Of a stretch of 56,950 nt of DNA, positions 7,976 to 17,000 are shown piece by piece. Under the pieces are notes generated by a model, which was not told the DNA's origin, did not search any database, and worked only from the letters and a program-made list of their open reading frames with translations. The position numbers and the translations under genes are program-made. The DNA lies in NCBI GenBank assembly GCA_902767775.1, contig CACXIP010000030.1:498-57447 (forward strand), given 5' to 3'. Source of the DNA: an uncultured Prevotellaceae bacterium. Its GTDB lineage: Bacteria > Bacteroidota > Bacteroidia > Bacteroidales > Bacteroidaceae. Within the stretch, counting starts at the first letter, position 1, and every line of letters begins with the position of its first letter.

Positions 7976-10630
7976 ATGAAGAACAAGACGAAAAAAGCGA
8001 CGCTCAGCCGAGCAAGTTTCAAAGTGCAGCATCTGTGTGTGCAGATGATAGTCATCGCTGCCTTTTTGAGTATTGGAACAGCCCATGCACAGGTATCGTT
8101 TGGGCGTGCCACCCTATTCAATGACGACTGGCGGTTTGCCCTTATCGGCACAGACTGGCGGGCGCCATCAGGAGGCAATCCCGCTGTGGAGGCCGTAAGC
8201 AAGGGTAAGGCAGCAGCGACAGCCGACCGCGAGCGCAACGCACAATCTGCGGTTTTTGATGACTCCGCCGCCAGCCAGCCCAACTTTGATGACTCCCGTT
8301 GGCGCCGGCAGCCACTCCCCCACGACTGGTCGGTGGAGCATCCCATGTCACCCCAACTTTTTTCATGTACGGGATACTTACCCGGCGGTGTAGGATGGTA
8401 TCGCAAGCATTTCTCAATTAAAGAGAGCAACCGTCCCTCCGACACCCAGTGGTTTGTCTATTTTGAAGGCATCTACAACCGGGCGGAAGTCTACCTCAAC
8501 GGTCATCTGCTCGGTATGCGTCCCAACGGCTATGCCTCTGTGTTATATGACATGACGCCATGGCTCAACAAGGAAGGTGACAATGTGCTCGCCGTGCGTG
8601 TAGACCACTCGCGACAAGCCGACTCTCGTTGGTATACAGGAAGCGGCATTTACAGAAATGTATGGTTGGTGGAGTCGGGTCCGGTGCATCTTGCGCAATG
8701 GGGAAGTGCCTGGAGACTCAAGCAACTGAACCGAGGTGCCGCCACTGTAGAGGTGGACGTAGAGACCACCACGGCAAAAGGTTATGAAAAGAACGTTTCC
8801 TCATTAAAAGCACAGGTGACCATCTACGATGCTCAGGGACGAGAGGTCGTACAAAAACAGACTGCCATCGGCAACCAGGAACGCCTGACTATGCAACTGA
8901 AGATATCGCAACCGCAAATATGGGATGTGGGAAGCGGTTATCTTTATACCGTAAAAACTGAGTTATGTGACGCACACACCAAAGCCGTCATCGACACCAG
9001 CAGCATGCGCATGGGTCTCAGGACATTACGTTTCGATTCAGACAAAGGCTTCTTTATCAACGGCAAAAACATCAAGGTGAAAGGTGTCTGCCTACACCAT
9101 GACGCAGGAGTATTAGGCGCTGTGGTACCCCGCGACGTGTGGGAACGGAGGCTTATCAACCTGCAGGCCATCGGTGTGAATGCCATCCGCATGAGCCACA
9201 ACCCACAGGCCCCCGTGGTCTATGACCTATGTGATTCCCTCGGTCTGCTCGTCATGGACGAAGCCAGTGACGAATGGGAGTTTCCCAAGCGGAAATGGCT
9301 GGAAGGATGGAACCGCGGAACACCAGGTTATGAAGGTTCATATGACTTTTTTGAGGAATGGATAGACCGCGATGTGGCTGACATGGTGCGCCGCGACCGC
9401 AACCATCCCAGTGTTTTCCTATGGTCTATCGGCAATGAGGTAGATTATCCCAACGACCCCTACACCCATCCTGTGCTCGACGGCAGCAGCATCACGCAAC
9501 CCATGTACGGAGGCTACAAACCTGGGCAACCGGAAGCCCAGCGTATCGGGCGTATTGCGGAGCGGCTCACAAAGGTGGTGAGGCAGATAGACAGCAGCCG
9601 TCCTACGACGGGCGCATTGGCTGGCGTGGTGATGTCGAACGAGACCTCATATCCACAGGCCGTCGATGTGGTGGGCTACAATTATACTGAGAGCCGCTAT
9701 GATGAAGACCACAGGACCTATCCCAAACGCGTGATATACGGTTCGGAGAACCGTCATGACTTGGAGGCATGGAAAGCCGTAGCAGAGCACGACTTCATTT
9801 TCGGACAATTCCTCTGGACCGGTATCGACTACCTTGGAGAAAGCGGTGCATGGCCGGCACGAGGTTCCTCTGCTGGACTGCTCGACCTGAAAGGAGAACG
9901 GAAACCTCAGGGCTGGTGGCGTGCCTCACTTTGGAGCGAGAAGCCTGTGTGCTACATCGGCACATATCCCACGATGGGCAATGGTGGCAACCGCCGTGGT
10001 CGCCAGGCAGGACGGCGTGACCCAGGCGTGTCAATCTATGCACAAGACACGTGGAACTATCGTGACGGACAGACCATCCGTGTGGTGTGCATGACCAACC
10101 AAGAGCAAGCACGACTGCTGCTCAATGGTAAGGAAATCGCTGCACCAAAGGCAAAAGACCAGACAACAGGAGCCATATGGTGGGACATTCCCTATCAACC
10201 GGGAGTGCTCAGGGCAGAGGCAATGGACAACGAAGGCCATGCTGTGGCATCTTATGAAATAGCCACCACAGGAAGACCTGCAGCCCTGAGGTTGACGGCA
10301 GACAAGACCACGCTGACGGGGCGCGGACGAATCGCTCACGTCATCATCGAGGTCATTGACTCGGAAGGGAGAACCGTGCCACTTTCCGACAACGAGATAT
10401 CCGTACGTGTGACTGGTGCAGGCCGTCTGTTGGGACTTGAGGGCGGCGACATGAGCGACACCAGCAACCTGCGCGACTGGCGGCAGCGTGTAGTCCGCGG
10501 CAGACTACTTGCCTATGTAGAGGCCACACAAGAGGATGGCACCATCAACGTGAGGGCAGATTCGCCATTGCTCGAGGGAGGAGAGAAGGAAATAGGGATA
10601 AAAGATAAAAGATTAAAGATTAAAGATTAA
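7976..10630 (+). CDS. Secreted glycoside hydrolase family 2 (beta-galactosidase-like)
   Basis: An 884-aa exported GH2 enzyme. A signal peptide with a long basic n-region ends near residue 39 (GTAHAQ). Then come the sugar-binding jelly roll (about 45-240, with GGVGWYRKHF and SGIYRNVWL), an immunoglobulin-like domain (about 250-350), the TIM barrel (about 355-640), and C-terminal beta-sandwich domains (about 690-870) of the kind seen in Bacteroidetes GH2 proteins. The acid/base Glu is E488 (SIGNEVD) and the nucleophile Glu is E591 (YGSENRH). The substrate could be a beta-galactoside or another beta-linked sugar; sequence alone does not decide. No susC/susD pair is adjacent. The last few residues (DKRLKIKD) are encoded by the start of a heptamer array that also contains the stop codon, so the native C-terminus has been overwritten or extended. 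Confidence 0.92.
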   Translation: MKNKTKKATLSRASFKVQHLCVQMIVIAAFLSIGTAHAQVSFGRATLFNDDWRFALIGTDWRAPSGGNPAVEAVSKGKAAATADRERNAQSAVFDDSAASQPNFDDSRWRRQPLPHDWSVEHPMSPQLFSCTGYLPGGVGWYRKHFSIKESNRPSDTQWFVYFEGIYNRAEVYLNGHLLGMRPNGYASVLYDMTPWLNKEGDNVLAVRVDHSRQADSRWYTGSGIYRNVWLVESGPVHLAQWGSAWRLKQLNRGAATVEVDVETTTAKGYEKNVSSLKAQVTIYDAQGREVVQKQTAIGNQERLTMQLKISQPQIWDVGSGYLYTVKTELCDAHTKAVIDTSSMRMGLRTLRFDSDKGFFINGKNIKVKGVCLHHDAGVLGAVVPRDVWERRLINLQAIGVNAIRMSHNPQAPVVYDLCDSLGLLVMDEASDEWEFPKRKWLEGWNRGTPGYEGSYDFFEEWIDRDVADMVRRDRNHPSVFLWSIGNEVDYPNDPYTHPVLDGSSITQPMYGGYKPGQPEAQRIGRIAERLTKVVRQIDSSRPTTGALAGVVMSNETSYPQAVDVVGYNYTESRYDEDHRTYPKRVIYGSENRHDLEAWKAVAEHDFIFGQFLWTGIDYLGESGAWPARGSSAGLLDLKGERKPQGWWRASLWSEKPVCYIGTYPTMGNGGNRRGRQAGRRDPGVSIYAQDTWNYRDGQTIRVVCMTNQEQARLLLNGKEIAAPKAKDQTTGAIWWDIPYQPGVLRAEAMDNEGHAVASYEIATTGRPAALRLTADKTTLTGRGRIAHVIIEVIDSEGRTVPLSDNEISVRVTGAGRLLGLEGGDMSDTSNLRDWRQRVVRGRLLAYVEATQEDGTINVRADSPLLEGGEKEIGIKDKRLKIKD

Positions 10631-10656
10631 AAATTAAAAATTAAAAATTAAAGATT
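10601..10656 (+). repeat. Eight-unit heptamer array spanning the GH2 stop codon
   Basis: Units AAAGATA, AAAGATT (three times), AAAAATT (three times) and AAAGATT follow one another without gaps. The GH2 stop TAA (10628-10630) lies inside the array, so the first units encode the end of the protein. Confidence 0.9.
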
Positions 10657-10762
10657 GAAGTTTCCCACTCCATTCAAATGCGCTAATCTTTGATTTTTCA
10701 CGAATTAGGGAATTAGAGAATTATTTCATTACGATAAGAATTAAAAAGGAATTGGAGAAGAA

Positions 10763-10852
10763 ATGGCAAGCCATTCTGCAATATATTGCCTGAGTATCGA
10801 ACGCCAAAAACGCAACGACAAGATGGGCTTTTTTCACTGCCTTCCTGACTAA
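10763..10852 (+). CDS. Possible 29-aa small protein
   Basis: The frame starts ATGGCAAGCCATTC and is preceded by GGAGAAGAA at ideal distance; it ends TAA at 10850-10852. The peptide (MASHSAIYCLSIERQKRND, then KMGFFHCLPD) is basic, with two cysteines and no membrane segment. I recognise no family. It may be a real small protein, a fragment of a lost gene, or chance. Confidence 0.2.
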   Translation: MASHSAIYCLSIERQKRNDKMGFFHCLPD

Positions 10853-10870
10853 AAGAAAAACTGGACTATC

Positions 10871-10910
10871 GTAATCCCAAACAAAAAATAGCTTTTTTGT
10901 TTGGGATTAC
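10871..10910. repeat. Perfect inverted repeat, 18-bp arms, 4-bp loop
   Basis: The left arm is 10871-10888 (GTAATCCCAAACAAAAAA), the loop TAGC (10889-10892), the right arm 10893-10910, with no mismatch. The A and T tracts flank the loop and there is no T-run after the stem, so it is not a canonical terminator. The right arm carries the TTTG -33 elements of the downstream promoter, which suggests an operator or a cruciform-forming control site. Confidence 0.85.
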
Positions 10911-10957
10911 TCTTGTTTTACACTACCTTTGCATAATCAAGACAATCATTACCTTTG
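10900..10957 (+). promoter_or_regulatory. Two interlocked promoters of the TPM gene
   Basis: Promoter 1: TTTG (10900-10903), 20 bp, TACCTTTG (10924-10931). Promoter 2: the last TTTG of that -7 box (10928-10931) is also placed as a -33 element, 18 bp before a second TACCTTTG (10950-10957). Both boxes are followed by GCAT(A/C)ATCAA, so the region is a 26-bp direct duplication. The ATG is at 10982. Confidence 0.6.
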
Positions 10958-10981
10958 CATCATCAATAAAATAGATATTAT

Positions 10982-12205
10982 ATGAAAAAACTCATAAAAA
11001 GTTGTTTGAATGGGTTGGCGTTAAGCGCCAAGTCGTGGTTGTTTTTCGCTCTTCTGCTGCCCATCCTGTTTTTCATCGTTCATCCGTTTGACCCCATGTT
11101 GGTGTTGGGTGTTTCGGTGATAGGCGTGCTTCTCTATTTCTCCGCGAAATGGAAGAAAGAAGCACCTGCCGCCCAGCAGGCAACTGAAGAGGCTATACGT
11201 GCCGGAGTGAAATTTGAAGACCCCCACCCCACTGACGAGACAAAAGAGAGTCCGCTGAAGCGTTACAAGAACAAGTATTACACTGCTCTTTGGACCTCTA
11301 TCCTCTCTGCCTGTATGATGAGCTGTTCCTATCAGATGATATACAACAACACATCAAAGAGGACGTCTACTGTTGCCTCCGTTCCAGCCAGCCCCGCCAC
11401 CGACGCGGTTAAAACCGGACGCACCGTGGCTGCCGCTGACTCCGATTCTGTGACCATATGGAATGCCTCCAATATCAAGATGGTGCACCTTGCTGATGCC
11501 AGCCAATATGTGACCAACAGCGACAGCATCCTGAGTGACAGCACTGTGGCTGCAATGAATGCCCAGCTGAAGGAACTCGACTCTATCGTCGGTGTGAAAC
11601 CCGCCGTGGTGGTATGCCGGCGTGTGGATGAGGGCGGCACCTACCGCACCGCCGTCGACCTTATCAACAAATATAAAATTGGCAACAAAGAAACAGGTCG
11701 TGGTATATGTGTTGTCGTAGCCTACGACCAGCGGCAATACACCATCGCCCCAAGTCGTGACCTCGAAGGCGACCTGACAGATGTGGAATGCAGCAGACTT
11801 GGCCGCAATTGCTTGAAGCCTTACCTGAAGAGCGAGTTGCCCGACAGCGCCCTGCTTTGCCTTACCCAGGCTCTCTATGACACACTGAAGGATGAGGAAG
11901 CCGATGAGGGCATCAACATCTCCTCGCTGAAGAGTGGCGGATTGTTCAGCGGTGAGAATGGTACGATGATGCTCACCATCCTCGTGTTGTGCATGATATT
12001 CGGCATCTACGATGACAAGAACAAGTGGAACAAACCCGCCAAACATTTAGCCAAAGTTGTCGACCAACCTGAAGAACCCAAAGATGATGAGCCTGAGGAG
12101 GAAGTAAAGAAGGAGTCGCCCAGACCAGAAGAGCCCCAGAAACCCAAAGGCGGTCATTATGGTGGTGGTTCATCCGGTGGCGGAGGAGCCACGGGAGATT
12201 GGTGA
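10982..12205 (+). CDS. TPM-domain membrane protein (YgcG-like)
   Basis: A 407-aa protein. Two N-terminal membrane segments (about 16-36 and 38-55), a third hydrophobic stretch near 100-118, then a TPM domain at about residues 160-300: LSDSTVAAMNAQLKELDSI, AVVVCRR and GICVVVAYDQRQYTIAPSRDLEGDL are typical of this family. A further membrane helix follows (about 325-342), then an acidic Pro/Glu-rich tail ending in a Gly-rich GGGSSGGGGATGDW, as many TPM proteins do. TPM domains have been linked to phosphatase-like activity and to photosystem or membrane-protein maintenance in other organisms; the role here is unknown. A small lipoprotein gene follows. Confidence 0.8.
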   Translation: MKKLIKSCLNGLALSAKSWLFFALLLPILFFIVHPFDPMLVLGVSVIGVLLYFSAKWKKEAPAAQQATEEAIRAGVKFEDPHPTDETKESPLKRYKNKYYTALWTSILSACMMSCSYQMIYNNTSKRTSTVASVPASPATDAVKTGRTVAAADSDSVTIWNASNIKMVHLADASQYVTNSDSILSDSTVAAMNAQLKELDSIVGVKPAVVVCRRVDEGGTYRTAVDLINKYKIGNKETGRGICVVVAYDQRQYTIAPSRDLEGDLTDVECSRLGRNCLKPYLKSELPDSALLCLTQALYDTLKDEEADEGINISSLKSGGLFSGENGTMMLTILVLCMIFGIYDDKNKWNKPAKHLAKVVDQPEEPKDDEPEEEVKKESPRPEEPQKPKGGHYGGGSSGGGGATGDW

Positions 12206-12210
12206 TTTTT

Positions 12211-12253
12211 TTAGGAGTTTAGGAGTTTAGGAGTCTGGGAGTTTAGACATATG
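12211..12253 (+). repeat. Octamer tandem array after the TPM gene, with conserved tail
   Basis: Three TTAGGAGT units, one CTGGGAGT and TTAGACATATG begin 5 bp after the TPM stop codon. The last 16 bp (12238-12253, GGAGTTTAGACATATG) recur exactly at 24546-24561 at the end of another octamer array. Confidence 0.9.
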
Positions 12254-12301
12254 CTCTTTTTGAGGAGTGTAGGAAAGTAATAATTATAAAACTGAAATGA
12301 T

Positions 12302-12661
12302 ATGAAACTACGCACATTATTTTTTGCACTGGTGATTGGCATGACGCTGACACTGACCACATCATGCTATACAAGGACAGGATGCATCAACCAAATGGAG
12401 CGCCTGTCTAACGACCTGCGCGACAACGCCGCATACTATACCATCCATGACTGGAAAAATGCCGTCAACAAGTTTGGTGATATCCGCAAGCGTATGACAC
12501 GCTACCACTACACCCCCGAAGAACGCCGACGCATCGGTGAGTTGGAGGGTGAGTGTGCCCGTTACATGGCAAAGGGCGTCAAGGAAGGCGCTATCAACGG
12601 TATCATGAGTGTTGGCAACGAGATACGCGGCATCCTTGACGCCCTTGGTGTCAAATACTGA
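12302..12661 (+). CDS. Small lipoprotein of unknown function
   Basis: A 119-aa protein with a lipoprotein signal peptide (MKLRTLFFALVIGMTLTLTTSC, lipobox ending at C22). The mature part is short, helical and charged (QMERLSNDLRDNAAYY, KRMTRYHYTPEERRRIGEL), with no family I recognise. It sits behind the TPM gene, probably in one transcript, and its stop codon TGA (12659-12661) directly abuts the stop of the convergent pncB gene with no base between. Confidence 0.8.
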   Translation: MKLRTLFFALVIGMTLTLTTSCYTRTGCINQMERLSNDLRDNAAYYTIHDWKNAVNKFGDIRKRMTRYHYTPEERRRIGELEGECARYMAKGVKEGAINGIMSVGNEIRGILDALGVKY

Positions 12662-13870
12662 TTAATCCTCTTTGAACTTTATGGTATCCATATACCGGCG
12701 AATCACTTCTGGTTTGCCGGTATGTTTTCCTTTGTCCTCACTGAGTTTGCAAGTGTCGTTGTAGAAATCCCATGACTCAGTGATTTTGGCAGCCACCAAT
12801 TTGATGACGATATTCATTGGCACCACACCTTCGAAGTCGTTGGTGAAATGTGTGCCAATGCCAAACGACGGCAAGCAATAGTCCTTGGCATATTCATGGA
12901 TTTTGATTGCACGGTCGGTGTCGAGCGCATTGCTGAAAATCACCTGTTTTGAACGTGGGTCGATACCCAGCGACTTGTATTTTGCAACAATTTTCTGCAA
13001 CTGCTCATAATTGTCGCCACTATCGATGCGGAGTCCCTTGAAGAGGTTGGCGAAGTCTTCTGAGAAATTAAGGCTGAAGACATGCCATCCGAAACTGTCG
13101 TAGAGGAATGTACCGAGAGCGCCACGGAACGTGTTGCGCCATGCCTCCATTGCCATGTAGTTGGCCATCTGCGGACCATACATTGCTGCGATGGCGCATA
13201 CAAACTCATGTGCCATTGTGCCCACGGGTGTGAGGTCGTATTTCATGGCGAGATATACGTTGCTCGTACCTACGAAGGTGCCGCTCCATTTCTGAGAATT
13301 CTGGCAGTCTTTCATCGCTCTGACTACGACATCTTCTGCCTCGAACGAAGCACGACGGCGCGTACCGAAGTCACTGTAGCAGCATCCGGCACCCAGCAGT
13401 CTGGAAGCCTTGTCGTAAGCCTTGGTGTAATATTTCTCATAGTCAAGCTTGTCGGTCTGTCCCGTCATGATGTAGAACAATTCTGATATGATGGCGAGCA
13501 GTTTCACTTCCAGGAGGATGGTATTAGCCCAATATCCCTCAATCTCAAGATGTAGGTGTCCTTCCTCGTCTTGCCATGCTTTCACCCAGTCCTTGCTGAA
13601 GCGGAAGCCCTTGAGATAAGGATAGAACCAGTTGGGGATATAGTAGCATTTCCGTTTCATGAAGTCGAGTTCTTCCTCCGTGACAACCACACTCTCGAGC
13701 GTGGCAATCTGTCGATTGAGTTCATCAGCGAATCCCTCTGGATATACGGTGTTGTTGCGGTCCACGAACATGTACTTGACCATCGCACGCGGATAATTGT
13801 CGATGACGGCGCAGCACATGGAGAGCTTGTAGAGGTCATCGTCTGTGAAATGAGTGATAATTTGTTTCAT
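12662..13870 (-). CDS. pncB: Nicotinate phosphoribosyltransferase
   Basis: A 402-aa enzyme that makes nicotinate mononucleotide from nicotinate and PRPP with ATP, the entry of NAD salvage. Family features: the N-terminal FTDDDLYKLSMCCAVIDNYPRAMVKYMF, the central FGTRRRASFEAEDVVVRAM, the GTSNVYLAMKY segment, and the phosphate-binding region IGTHFTND near residue 330. Length agrees with PncB (about 400 aa). I use the ATG at 13870; an in-frame ATG at 13957 lies upstream of the -7 box at 13903-13910 and adds a non-homologous hydrophobic stretch. Confidence 0.95.
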   Translation of the reverse strand: MKQIITHFTDDDLYKLSMCCAVIDNYPRAMVKYMFVDRNNTVYPEGFADELNRQIATLESVVVTEEELDFMKRKCYYIPNWFYPYLKGFRFSKDWVKAWQDEEGHLHLEIEGYWANTILLEVKLLAIISELFYIMTGQTDKLDYEKYYTKAYDKASRLLGAGCCYSDFGTRRRASFEAEDVVVRAMKDCQNSQKWSGTFVGTSNVYLAMKYDLTPVGTMAHEFVCAIAAMYGPQMANYMAMEAWRNTFRGALGTFLYDSFGWHVFSLNFSEDFANLFKGLRIDSGDNYEQLQKIVAKYKSLGIDPRSKQVIFSNALDTDRAIKIHEYAKDYCLPSFGIGTHFTNDFEGVVPMNIVIKLVAAKITESWDFYNDTCKLSEDKGKHTGKPEVIRRYMDTIKFKED

Positions 13871-13902
13871 ATTGATTGGAATGAAGTGATGATTTTCGGT
13901 GC

Positions 13903-13910
13903 CAAAATTA
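13903..13910 (-). promoter_or_regulatory. Predicted -7 box of pncB
   Basis: TAATTTTG on the minus strand, 32 bp before the pncB ATG. No convincing -33 TTTG was seen at the right distance. Confidence 0.4.
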
Positions 13911-14028
13911 ATAAAAAACCATATAACCATGACATAAAATGCATATTTTTCACACAAATCGAAATCTATTATTTGCAGATTGGCTGAGAAAAAAAGCCGA
14001 TTCGTTGAAAATAATAAAGAATAATAGA

Positions 14029-14046
14029 TATTTTTGCATAATTTTG
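14029..14046 (+). promoter_or_regulatory. Predicted promoter of the dockerin/beta-helix protein gene
   Basis: Two overlapping -7 candidates, TATTTTTG (14029-14036) and TAATTTTG (14039-14046), precede the ATG at 14072. A GTTG (14004-14007) is 21 bp before the first of them. Confidence 0.45.
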
Positions 14047-14071
14047 CCTAATCAAAAAACTAAAAGCAAAC

Positions 14072-17000
14072 ATGAAACGAATCATTACCACATTCTTATT
14101 TTGCACATGTGTATTGTTGGCCTACCCGAGGTATATTGGCGACCTCAACAATGACAACAAACTCAATGTCACAGATGTCATGCTGTTGGTCAACATTGTT
14201 TTAGTAAACCACACTGACTATGAATTTATCGTAGCAGATATCAATGAAGACGAGGCGATAAATGTAACTGATGTGATGTGTCTCGTCAGAATCGTTTTAG
14301 ATGATGAAGAACCCAAGGAGATAGATGAGGTTGACGCCCTTTACATTTCATATTCTGATGAAGAAGTCACCTACAAAATGCCCTCATCCTGGAAAGACGA
14401 TGTCACCGTGAGCATCACCGGCGGTCATGTGGAAGTTGTGAACACCAACACCACTGAAGAGTATGTGACCGTGCTCAGTGGTTCATGCACCGATGGTTCG
14501 CTCACCTATACAGGTTCTTATAAAACGACATTACGGCTAAACGGCGTCACACTCACCAACCCCAATGGTGGATGTATTGACATCGAAAACGGCAAACGTT
14601 TAAGTCTTGAACTTACTGACGGTACGGTCAACACCCTTACCGATGGTGCCGGAAGCCAAAAAGCCGCCTTTTATTGCAAAGGACATCTGGAAGTCAGCGG
14701 CGGCGGCACGCTCAACGTGACGGGAAATCTGAAGCACGCCATCAGGTCGAAGGAGTATATGGAACTGAAAAAGACAACAGGCATAATCCACATTCTCAGT
14801 TCCGCAAGTGACGGCATCCATGCAGGACAATATTTTGAGATGAAAGGCGGTACAGTCACTATGGATGAAATAGCAGGCGACGGCATTCAATCAGAGGCTC
14901 TGTTAGAAGGAGATGACAATGACGGCCAATTGTTCATCAAAGGCGGCAAACTCGAAGTCAACCTGACCGGCAACGACGCATCCGCCCTCAAGTGTGACTC
15001 CCTGCTGACCATCAGCGGAGGCGAGTTGACAATCAATTCCACCGGCGATGACGTGAAAGCCATCAAATCGAAGAGCGACATCCAAATCAGCGGTGGCATC
15101 CTATCCATCACCCAAACAGGCAGTTATCTTATCAGCGAGGTGACAACCGATGGCGAAACCACTTACGACCCCTCATACACCACCGCTATCAAGAGTGACG
15201 GCAATCTGACGGTAACTGGAGGTGAAATCACCATCAGCAACACCGCTGAAGGTGGCCGTGGTCTTGCTGCCGACGGGAACATCACCATCTTGGGAGGTAC
15301 ACTCAACGTGACAGCTGATGGCGATGGCGGCATTCTCGACATCAGCAGCAGTTCCTCCTCATCCAAGAGTTATCGGTTGTATGTGGCATTGCCCACCAAT
15401 GGCAGCAGTGGAAATCCATTTGGCAGTCGTTCAGCTTGGACAAATGTCTATCTCTATGACAGCAGTGACAACATGGTAGCGCAGCTCACCAACCAAACCA
15501 GTTTCACAGCCAACGGTAAGACCTTGACGTTCTATTATTATGACTTTGGCACCGAAACATCCGGCTCCTACTATTTCAAGAGCGATGACTACACGAGCGG
15601 TGGTGGGTTTGGCGGAGGTTCCACCTATGCCATTCAGAGCACATCTTTTGACATCAACCTCACTGGCAGCAACGTTTTCTACAATATCAGCAACAGTTAT
15701 CAGACCAGCAGCGGAACACGAACCTACTCCATCAGCAATGTGACCTCCACTTATGCCAATGCCGCCACCGCCACTGCTGAAGGCGAAACATACAAAGCGT
15801 TCTGTTTGAAAGCAGACGGTGACATTACTATAGACAACGGCGCCCTCACGCTTATACACAACGGCATCATCAGCAAAGGTATCAAATCCGACAAAACCGT
15901 CTATGTCAAGGGTGGAAGCATCAATGACACTGTTGGCGGCACCTATATGATTATTGGCACCGACCCGTCGTACAGCACGGCCATAAAAACCCAGAACTAT
16001 ATTGGCACTGGCGGCAATGTTATTGTGAACGCAATAGGTTCAGCCTCACGAGGCATTTCCGCTGATGGTACATTGGACATCAGCGACGGCACCTACGACA
16101 TCACTCTAAGTGGTGACGGAGCCACATATACTGGCAATGGCGAGACCGAAGGAGCTGGCAGCCGTGGTATGAAAAGCGACAGCAACATGACGCTGAAAGG
16201 AGGTTCTGTCTCCATACATTGTTCAGCCAAAGGAGGAAAAGGCATCAAAGTAGGCACCAGCAGTGTTACGGGTGAGAAAGGTGCCCAACTCACCATCGGC
16301 GATGAGGCAGCTTCTGGGACAGGTCCAACCCTCACTGTTGAGACCACTGGTTCTTACCTGAGCACCTCCAACTCATCTGGCGGTATGGGCGGTATGATGG
16401 GAGAAGAGTTCATCGGCAGTTGCAAAGCAGTGAAATGCATGGGTCCCATCACCATTTATGGAGGTGACATCTACCTGAGCACCAACCATGACAGCGGTGA
16501 GGGTCTTGAAAGCAAATCGACCATCACTATCAATGGTGGAACAATTGAGAGCAACACTTATGATGATGCCATCAACGCAGCGTCCACCATCACCTTCAAC
16601 GGTGGCAACACATGGGCCCACGCATCTGGGAATGACGCCATCGACTCCAATGACAAGACGACTGGTATAGTCATCAACAACGGCATCGTGATTGCCTCAG
16701 GAACCAGTTCGCCTGAGGAAGGCTTTGACTGCGACAATGCGGCTTTCATCATCAATGGCGGAACGGTTATAGGCACCGGTGGTTCGCAGGGTGGCGGCAG
16801 CCAAGGCGGTGGCATGCCTACAAGTGCCACTCAGGCATATGCCACGTTATCCTCTGTCTCTCTCACCAAGGACACTTATCTCAGTCTGAAGGACAATGGT
16901 GGAACAGTGGTTTTCAGTTACAAGTTGCCAAATACCACCAGACAGTCGACTATTTTGGTAAGCAGTCCTCGACTGAGCAAAGGTAAAACTGCCACTATCG

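Larger units (their letters stand above)
10631..10981. other. 351-bp intergenic region between GH2 and the TPM gene
   Basis: The region holds, in order: the rest of the AT-rich heptamer array, a short degenerate octamer-like stretch (GAATTAGG/GAATTAGA, about 10704-10722), a 29-codon open frame with a good ribosome site (10763-10852), a perfect inverted repeat (10871-10910), and two interlocked promoters (10900-10957). No RNA gene or canonical GC-rich terminator was seen. Confidence 0.7.

Noticed and set aside
10871-10910. Rho-independent terminator of the GH2 gene
   Set aside because: The stem has its T-run inside, next to the loop, with no T-run after it, and it overlaps the -33 elements of the next gene.
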